Assembly: GCA_002472145.1 (NCBI GenBank)
Contig: DKRJ01000012.1
Coordinates: 1 to 64,000 of the forward strand
Reading direction: 5' to 3'
Length of the DNA: 64,000 bases
Source of the DNA: Clostridiales bacterium UBA7285
GTDB lineage: Bacteria; Bacillota; Clostridia; Peptostreptococcales; Anaerovoracaceae
Every line of letters begins with the position of its first letter. Within the stretch, counting starts at the first letter, position 1. Shown piece by piece: positions 59,122-64,000 of the stretch. Under the pieces are notes generated by a model. It was not told the DNA's origin. It searched no databases and saw nothing but the letters and a program-made list of their open reading frames with translations. A program made the position numbers and the translations under genes.

Positions 59122-59798
59122 TTTTCAGGTCCTTTCTTGATCAGTTCGAAATAATTTATGTTCTTCCCCGCACCCGAGAATTTTTCCTCATACTCGGACG
59201 CAGGGCTGTCGGCAAAATACACGGAGCGCTCCAGATCCCTCGTCACGGCCGATATGACAAAACCCAGACTTTCCGCGTTTTCCTCTGCCTGCGTGAGGCT
59301 CCATTCAAAAAGTTCGTCGTTGTCCGTCTTGAATCGCACGGATCCGCCTTCCGCGAGGACCTGCGCATACTGAGCCAGATACGACGGGTGAGTGAGCCTG
59401 CGCTTGGCGTGGCGCGCCTTCGGCCACGGGTCGCAGAAATTCAGGAAGATCCCGTCGAGTTCGCCGTCATCGAATATCGCCGGGAGCCAGGAGACGTAGT
59501 CGACTATGAAGCGCACGTTGCCGAGACGCTTTGCCGCAGTCTTCTCGAGACTCCTCAGGATCACGCTGCCGTTGCCTTCCGCGCCGATAAAAAACGACTC
59601 GGGGTATGCTTCCGCCATCCTGGTGATGAACGTGCCTTTGCCGCATCCTATTTCGAGGAAGAGCCCGGCGCGCTCACGATCCGTCGGCACGAAAAAAGAC
59701 TCACGCCATCCGCCGCGCTCTCCGGCCGGGTCATCTACCGTTAAAAAGCCAAAGCCTTCGAGTTTTTCGTCTATGTCCTTGATCCTTCGCTGCCTCAT
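59118..59798 (-). CDS. trmB: tRNA (guanine-46-N7)-methyltransferase
   Basis: The 226-aa SAM-dependent enzyme methylates G46 of tRNAs. It has the SAM motif LFLEIGCGKGTFI, GAEGNGSVILRSL, the FLNFCDPWPKARHAKRRLTHP signature with the catalytic Asp, and FKTDNDELFEWSL near the end. The start at 59798 gives the usual length; an upstream start at 59963 would overlap ecfT and is unlikely. Confidence 0.92.
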   Translation of the reverse strand: MRQRRIKDIDEKLEGFGFLTVDDPAGERGGWRESFFVPTDRERAGLFLEIGCGKGTFITRMAEAYPESFFIGAEGNGSVILRSLEKTAAKRLGNVRFIVDYVSWLPAIFDDGELDGIFLNFCDPWPKARHAKRRLTHPSYLAQYAQVLAEGGSVRFKTDNDELFEWSLTQAEENAESLGFVISAVTRDLERSVYFADSPASEYEEKFSGAGKNINYFELIKKGPEK

Positions 59799-59824
59799 CT
59801 TCCATCCGTGCTTCAGGCCTTGCT

Positions 59825-60637
59825 TCAGAATATTATGTGCGAATAGCTGCGCATCACGATTATGAGCGCGAAGAATGCGGCCATCAAAACAAAAGCGATG
59901 ACGTCGTATCTGTCCAGCGTTATCTGATTCATGCGGGTCCTGCCTTTGCCGCCGCGGTAGCACCTGGATTCCATCGCGTTGGCGAGGTCCTGTGCTATGT
60001 GGAACGAGCTGACGAAGAGCGGCACCAGGATCGGCACCATCGCCCTCGCCCTGCGGATCAGGTTCCCGGACTCAAAGTCGGCTCCGCGCGCCTCCTGCGC
60101 TTTGATTATTTTGTCCGTCTCCTCCATCAGAGTAGGGATGAACCTCAGCGAAATGGACATCATCATCGCGATCTCGTGAGCCGGCACTCCTATCCGGGAC
60201 AGCGGCGACATTATCTTTTCAAGCCCGTCGGTAAGCGTGATCGGCGTCGTCGTCAAAGTAAGCATCGTCGAGCTGATGATGAGCAGGATCAGGCGTACGG
60301 ACACGAAAATGCCCGACCGCAGGCCTTCAGACGTGACGTGCAGGAATTTCCACTGCCAGATGATCGTCCCGGTGGACATGAATACGTTCAGGGCGAACGT
60401 TATGATGATTATCACCACGATAGGCTTCAGCCCGCGCACGATAAACGAGAGCGGCACCTTTGACACCGCAATGACGGCGGCCAGAGCGGCGGCCGCGACG
60501 ATAAGTCCAGTGAAATCACGCACCAGAAACAGCTCAATTATGAACAGGAGCGTCGAGAGGATCTTGGTCCTCGGGTCCAGATCGTGTATGACGGATTTTC
60601 CCGGGTAGTACTGCCCGAGCGTAATGTCTCTAAGCAT
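59825..60637 (-). CDS. ecfT: ECF transporter transmembrane subunit EcfT
   Basis: The 270-aa polytopic protein is the scaffold that links S components to the two ATPases. The coupling helix motifs are visible as QEARGADFESG and MESRCYRGGKGRTR, near the C-terminal half. Five to six membrane segments are present. It overlaps ecfA2 by eight bases. Confidence 0.93.
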   Translation of the reverse strand: MLRDITLGQYYPGKSVIHDLDPRTKILSTLLFIIELFLVRDFTGLIVAAAALAAVIAVSKVPLSFIVRGLKPIVVIIIITFALNVFMSTGTIIWQWKFLHVTSEGLRSGIFVSVRLILLIISSTMLTLTTTPITLTDGLEKIMSPLSRIGVPAHEIAMMMSISLRFIPTLMEETDKIIKAQEARGADFESGNLIRRARAMVPILVPLFVSSFHIAQDLANAMESRCYRGGKGRTRMNQITLDRYDVIAFVLMAAFFALIIVMRSYSHIIF

Positions 60638-61505
60638 CTGCGCCGCCTTTCCGTCTCTGTTTCAGGACTTCCAGTATGGCCTCCTCGGCCTCCCCGACAG
60701 TGAGCAGGTCCGTTCTGACTTCGGCGCCGCGCTCCGCTATCCTGTGCATGAGTTCAGTCGCGGGCGGAACGTCCAGGCCTATGGCCGCAAGCCTGTCGCG
60801 GTCGGAAAATACCTCCCTCGGCGTTCCGGTCATGAAGACCTTCCCCTCGTCCATCACTATCACTTTATCCGAAAGTTCGGCGACGTCTCCCATGTTGTGG
60901 CTGACGAATATGACGGTCACGTTTTCCTTCTCCCGGATATCCTTTATCATCCTGATGATATCGGCGTGCGCACCGGGATCGAGCCCGGCCGTAGGCTCGT
61001 CGAGTATCAATACTTCAGGCTGCATCGCTACTATTCCGGCGATCGCCACTCTGCGTTTCTGGCCTCCGGAAAGTTCAAACGGCGACCTGTCTTTGATCGA
61101 ATCGTAGTCGAGCCCGACCAGCTCAAGCGACTCCTTCACGCGCTTATCGATCTCCTCGTCCGGGAGGTCGAGGTTCTTCGGGCCGAACGCCACGTCCTTA
61201 GCCACGGTCTCCTCGAACAACTGATATTCAGGGTACTGGAAAACTAGCCCGACCTTGCGGCGCACGTCGCGCATCACAGTGTCGGGGGATGTTATCTCGG
61301 TGCCGTTCACCGTGATCGTCCCGGAAGTCGCCTTCAGCAGCCCGTTAAGGTGCTGTATCAGCGTCGATTTGCCGGAGCCGGTGTGGCCGATTATCGCGGC
61401 TGTCTCCCCGTCTTCGATCTCGAAACTGACGTCGTCCAGAGCCTTCGTCTCGTCCGGGAGCCCCTCGTTATATATATGGCACAGATCCTTTACCTGTATT
61501 GACAT
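60630..61505 (-). CDS. ecfA2: ECF transporter ATPase EcfA2
   Basis: The 291-aa ATPase has Walker A GHTGSGKST, LVFQYPEYQLFEETV (Q loop), signature ELSGGQKRRVAIAG, Walker B VLILDEPTAGLD and H-loop VIFVSHNMGDV. It pairs with EcfA1. Its start overlaps the end of ecfA1 by 16 bases. Confidence 0.95.
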   Translation of the reverse strand: MSIQVKDLCHIYNEGLPDETKALDDVSFEIEDGETAAIIGHTGSGKSTLIQHLNGLLKATSGTITVNGTEITSPDTVMRDVRRKVGLVFQYPEYQLFEETVAKDVAFGPKNLDLPDEEIDKRVKESLELVGLDYDSIKDRSPFELSGGQKRRVAIAGIVAMQPEVLILDEPTAGLDPGAHADIIRMIKDIREKENVTVIFVSHNMGDVAELSDKVIVMDEGKVFMTGTPREVFSDRDRLAAIGLDVPPATELMHRIAERGAEVRTDLLTVGEAEEAILEVLKQRRKGGADA

Positions 61506-62368
61506 ACGAATTCAGCAAGCCTTTCGTCGTTGATCACGTCCATCGGCACGTCGACTCCATTCGCGCGCAGGTAGTCCGCTATCTCGAATGCCATCGGCAC
61601 GTCGAGGCTGATGGAGCGCATCTCGTCGCCGTGCGAGAATACTTCCTCAGGTGTTCCGTCGAGGAAAACCTGTCCGTCGTTCATTATGATTATCCTGTCC
61701 GCCTGGACGGCTTCCTCCATGAAGTGCGTGATCAGGATAACGGTTATCCCGCGCTCGTGCAGAGTCCCGATTATCTCCATGATCTCCTTGCGCCCGCGCG
61801 GATCGAGCATGGCGGTAGGTTCGTCAAAGATGATGCATTCCGGGTTCATGGCTATGACGCCGGCGATCGCTATGCGCTGCTTCTGTCCTCCGGACAGTTT
61901 ATGCGGCGCCTTGCGCTTGTAGTCGCCCATACGCACTGCCTCCAGCGCCAGATCCACGCGTCTGCTGATCTCCTTAGGATCGATGCCCAGATTCTCCGGC
62001 CCGAACGCGACGTCATCCTCTACTATAGATGAGACGATCTGGTTGTCCGGGTCCTGGAAAACCATACCGGCTGTCTGCCTGACGTCCCAGATGTGATCCG
62101 GGTCGTTCGTATCCCAGCCGTTTACGTATATCACGCCCTCCGTCGGTATCAGCAGGCCGTTGAGGTTGCGCGCCAGAGTCGATTTGCCTGAGCCGTTCCT
62201 GCCTATGACCGCGACAAAACTGCCTCTCTTTATCTCGAGGCTCACGTCCTTGATCACGCGTTCAGGAGGATCGTCATCGTCCTCGTTTCCGGGATATTCG
62301 AAAACCAGATGCTCTATCCTGATGATGTCTTCGTCTTTTTCTATTGCTGCGTTTTTTTCTTCGCTCAT
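61490..62368 (-). CDS. ecfA1: ECF transporter ATPase EcfA1
   Basis: The 292-aa ATPase has Walker A GRNGSGKST, Q loop MVFQDPDNQIVSS, signature KLSGGQKQRIAIAG, Walker B CIIFDEPTAMLD and an H-loop (LITHFMEE). The start at 62368 is chosen over an in-frame start at 62425 that would add 19 residues unlike the family. It heads the ecfA1-ecfA2-ecfT-trmB-aminotransferase transcript, 257 bases after the S-component gene. Confidence 0.95.
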   Translation of the reverse strand: MSEEKNAAIEKDEDIIRIEHLVFEYPGNEDDDDPPERVIKDVSLEIKRGSFVAVIGRNGSGKSTLARNLNGLLIPTEGVIYVNGWDTNDPDHIWDVRQTAGMVFQDPDNQIVSSIVEDDVAFGPENLGIDPKEISRRVDLALEAVRMGDYKRKAPHKLSGGQKQRIAIAGVIAMNPECIIFDEPTAMLDPRGRKEIMEIIGTLHERGITVILITHFMEEAVQADRIIIMNDGQVFLDGTPEEVFSHGDEMRSISLDVPMAFEIADYLRANGVDVPMDVINDERLAEFVCQYR

Positions 62369-62470
62369 ATTCCAGATCCCCGTCCGGGACGCCGGCCCGG
62401 ATGCGCGCAGGCGTCCGGTTCCCATCTCCGGCTCTTTCCCGGTGCGGCCCGTAAACGTCGTTCGAGTGAT

Positions 62471-62499
62471 ATTTTACTACAAGCGCAACGTCCGCGAAA
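62471..62499 (-). promoter_or_regulatory. Possible promoter of ecfA1
   Basis: Minus-strand TTTCGC (62499-62494) and TAAAAT (62476-62471) with a 17-base spacer, about 100 bases before ecfA1. The -35 match is moderate. Confidence 0.45.
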
Positions 62500-62522
62500 G
62501 TACTATATTCCTGAATACGAAA

Positions 62523-62557
62523 ACGAACCGTCCCTGTTCATATCGCAGAAACGGTTC
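62523..62557 (-). terminator. Weak terminator after the ECF S-component gene
   Basis: GAACCGT (62525-62531) pairs with ACGGTTC (62551-62557); on the minus strand it is followed by GTTTTCG, a short T-run. Partial read-through into ecfA1 is likely. Confidence 0.5.
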
Positions 62558-62625
62558 CTCAAATCACTATTTGCAATTACGATATTCCGTTCGTCCAAAA
62601 CCGTACATGATGATGCGGCAATGCG

Positions 62626-63204
62626 CTATTTTTCAGACTTAGCGGTCTTTATGGCAAAGTACTTTCTGGCCGGGGTCTTATACAGCGCCGACGAGAGAAG
62701 CATCGCCAGAACTGTCCCGACCGCGAACTGCCCGATATTAGCCGGAATGGACGCCAGCGCCACGACCCAGCTCGAGTACATGAAACTCTCTACCACGTAG
62801 TATCCGGCGCACATCACAAGACCTCCCGCGATCATCGCACCTACCATGAACGGCGCGGCCTTCTTCATCTCGGTCTCCTCAGTCACGCGTCCTTTCTTCT
62901 GAGCGCGCTCCAGCACCAGACCGGTAACAAATCCCATAGCCGCTTTCACCAGAAGCGTCCACGGCGCAAACGCCGCGTAGCCGGCGATCAGGTCAGCCAG
63001 AGCGGAACCGACGCCCGCCGCCACGGCTCCTTTATTCCTTCCGAGGATCAGGACGCCTACGAAGATCATCGCGTCGCCGAGGTGAACGTAGCCCTGCGTC
63101 ATAGGGATCGGGATCCTTATCACGAACGTGGCTACCATTATGAGGCACATTACCAGCGCTGTCATCACGAGTCCGTATGTTCTGTCGTTTTCTGTGGTTC
63201 TCAT
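62626..63204 (-). CDS. ECF transporter S component
   Basis: The 192-aa polytopic protein has about six membrane segments and the ECF S-component pattern YVHLGDAMIFVGVLILGRNKGAVAAGVGSALADLIAGY, AFAPWTLLVKAAMGFVTG. S components bind vitamins or their precursors. The sequence resembles the group that includes pyridoxine or hydroxymethylpyrimidine carriers (PF07155-like), but the ligand cannot be fixed from sequence. It is adjacent to an ECF A1-A2-T module and divergent from a MocR-type regulator, so a link to vitamin B6 is a reasonable guess only. Confidence 0.75.
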   Translation of the reverse strand: MRTTENDRTYGLVMTALVMCLIMVATFVIRIPIPMTQGYVHLGDAMIFVGVLILGRNKGAVAAGVGSALADLIAGYAAFAPWTLLVKAAMGFVTGLVLERAQKKGRVTEETEMKKAAPFMVGAMIAGGLVMCAGYYVVESFMYSSWVVALASIPANIGQFAVGTVLAMLLSSALYKTPARKYFAIKTAKSEK

Positions 63205-63341
63205 TATTCCTCAGCTCCTCAATAGGTCCGTACATGCGTTTGACTTTCTCTTTACATGAGTTATAATACCACTGGGTTGTACCTTTTAAAATAAGCAATT
63301 TATTTTATTTTGATATATACAGATGTGCCGGAGGTGGCGAA

Positions 63342-64000
63342 ATGAGGCAGTTTGTCCCGAGCGATGATGACAAGAAAAGCGATCCGTTATATATACAGTT
63401 ATTTCATCACATCGAGTCGGAGATACTCAGCGGGTCTCTCGCGGCGGGCGAGAAACTCCCTTCTCTCCGCAGGATGGCCGATTCGAGCGGGCTTTCGCTC
63501 ACAACGGTCCAACTGGCTTATTCGCAGCTCATCACCGAGGGATATATAAAGAACGTACCGCGGTCGGGATATTTCGTCGCCGAGATACAGGGCGGGCCGG
63601 CGCCGCGCGGGGAACGTCTCCCGGGGTCCTTCAGCCTCGAGGAATTCTCTATCGGCACGGCGGAGTACGCATACGATCTGTCATCGTTTGACTTTGTCAA
63701 ATGGAAGAAGTGCATGTCGCACGTGTTCAACGAGAGCCCTGGACTTCTCTTCTACGAGAGCGACGTCCGCGGTGAGGAGGCTCTGCGCTTCGAGATATCG
63801 AAATATCTGTACACTTCCAGAGGCGTCGAAGCGGATCCCGCGAGGATAGTGATCGGAGCGGGCACTCAGCAGCTAACTGCCCACCTCATCAGGATCATGC
63901 GCAGGATGGGTATCGGATACGCCTGCACCGAAGATCCGGGCTACCTGCCTATCCAGCAGATATTCCGCGACAACGGGTTCAGCGTCAGCAAGATCCCCGT
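63342..64000 (+). CDS. MocR/PdxR-type GntR-family regulator (5' part, cut by window end)
   Basis: The first 219 codons are visible. Residues 10-80 form a GntR winged helix (DPLYIQLFHHIESEILSGSLAAGEKLPS, then LSLTTVQLAYSQLITEGYIKNV), and from about residue 105 an aminotransferase-like domain begins (GLLFYESDVRGEEALRFEI ... RIVIGAGTQQLTAHLI), the MocR architecture in which PLP acts as effector. The PLP lysine is beyond the window. GGAGGTGG precedes the ATG. It faces the ECF S-component gene across 137 bases. Confidence 0.88.
   Translation, partial: MRQFVPSDDDKKSDPLYIQLFHHIESEILSGSLAAGEKLPSLRRMADSSGLSLTTVQLAYSQLITEGYIKNVPRSGYFVAEIQGGPAPRGERLPGSFSLEEFSIGTAEYAYDLSSFDFVKWKKCMSHVFNESPGLLFYESDVRGEEALRFEISKYLYTSRGVEADPARIVIGAGTQQLTAHLIRIMRRMGIGYACTEDPGYLPIQQIFRDNGFSVSKIP

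Overview
The window looks like a chromosomal segment of a mid-GC anaerobic Firmicute of class Clostridia. Reasons: an S-box (SAM-I) riboswitch ahead of metK, a CIRCE element ahead of an hsp20 gene, strong AGGAGG-type ribosome binding sites, an ECF vitamin transporter module, rubrerythrin and desulfoferrodoxin in place of catalase or SOD, 2-hydroxyacyl-CoA dehydratase genes, and a Firmicute-type division/wall cluster (mraZ-rsmH-ftsL-PBP-murF-mraY-murD-ftsW-murG-divIB-ftsZ). No insertion sequence, prophage, CRISPR array or rRNA was seen. The family cannot be fixed from the window alone.

Layout. 0.1-3.2 kb: a radical 2-hydroxyacyl-CoA dehydratase subunit and a gene fusing a second such subunit to its ATP-dependent activase. 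3.3-7.6 kb: a CMD-cupin protein, a YhhN-like membrane protein, a nitroreductase, rubrerythrin and desulfoferrodoxin (oxygen defence), and an AEC transporter. 7.6-11.9 kb (minus): trkA with two trkH genes. 12.0-13.5 kb: metK under a SAM riboswitch. 13.6-16.4 kb (plus): an unrecognised 402-aa protein, an AT-rich gap with three DnaA-box-like sequences around a palindrome, and a long AlaX-type editing protein.

From 16.4 to 63.2 kb every gene lies on the minus strand. In transcription order from the right: an ECF S component (facing a divergent MocR-type regulator at 63.3 kb), ecfA1-ecfA2-ecfT-trmB-aminotransferase; tRNA-Gly(CCC); ftsE-ftsX-M23 hydrolase-recJ-ctpA-yerC; a Crp/Fnr regulator and a thioredoxin-rhodanese-CoA disulfide reductase operon; PPTase-recX-small protein; two CobW-type GTPases, one with a large His/Asp-rich segment; acyl-ACP thioesterase and a 5'-nucleotidase-like protein; the dcw cluster; an rRNA/tRNA methyltransferase; pheS-pheT-zapA-mutS2; argS-radical SAM; a TPR protein; hsp20; and a PsiE-like protein.

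Functional themes are cell wall synthesis and division (dcw cluster, FtsEX with its hydrolase, ZapA), thiol and oxygen stress, translation fidelity, and K+/vitamin/metal handling. The most unusual observations are: a TAG stop in divIB followed in frame by 41 codons of an 8-residue repeat; short tandem repeats (22-26 bp) sitting directly after several stop codons; a dehydratase-activase fusion with an internal ribosome binding site that would yield a normal-sized activase; a TrkH paralogue lacking the first selectivity-filter glycine; a hairpin covering the ribosome binding site of the division PBP; and the DnaA-box/palindrome cluster.
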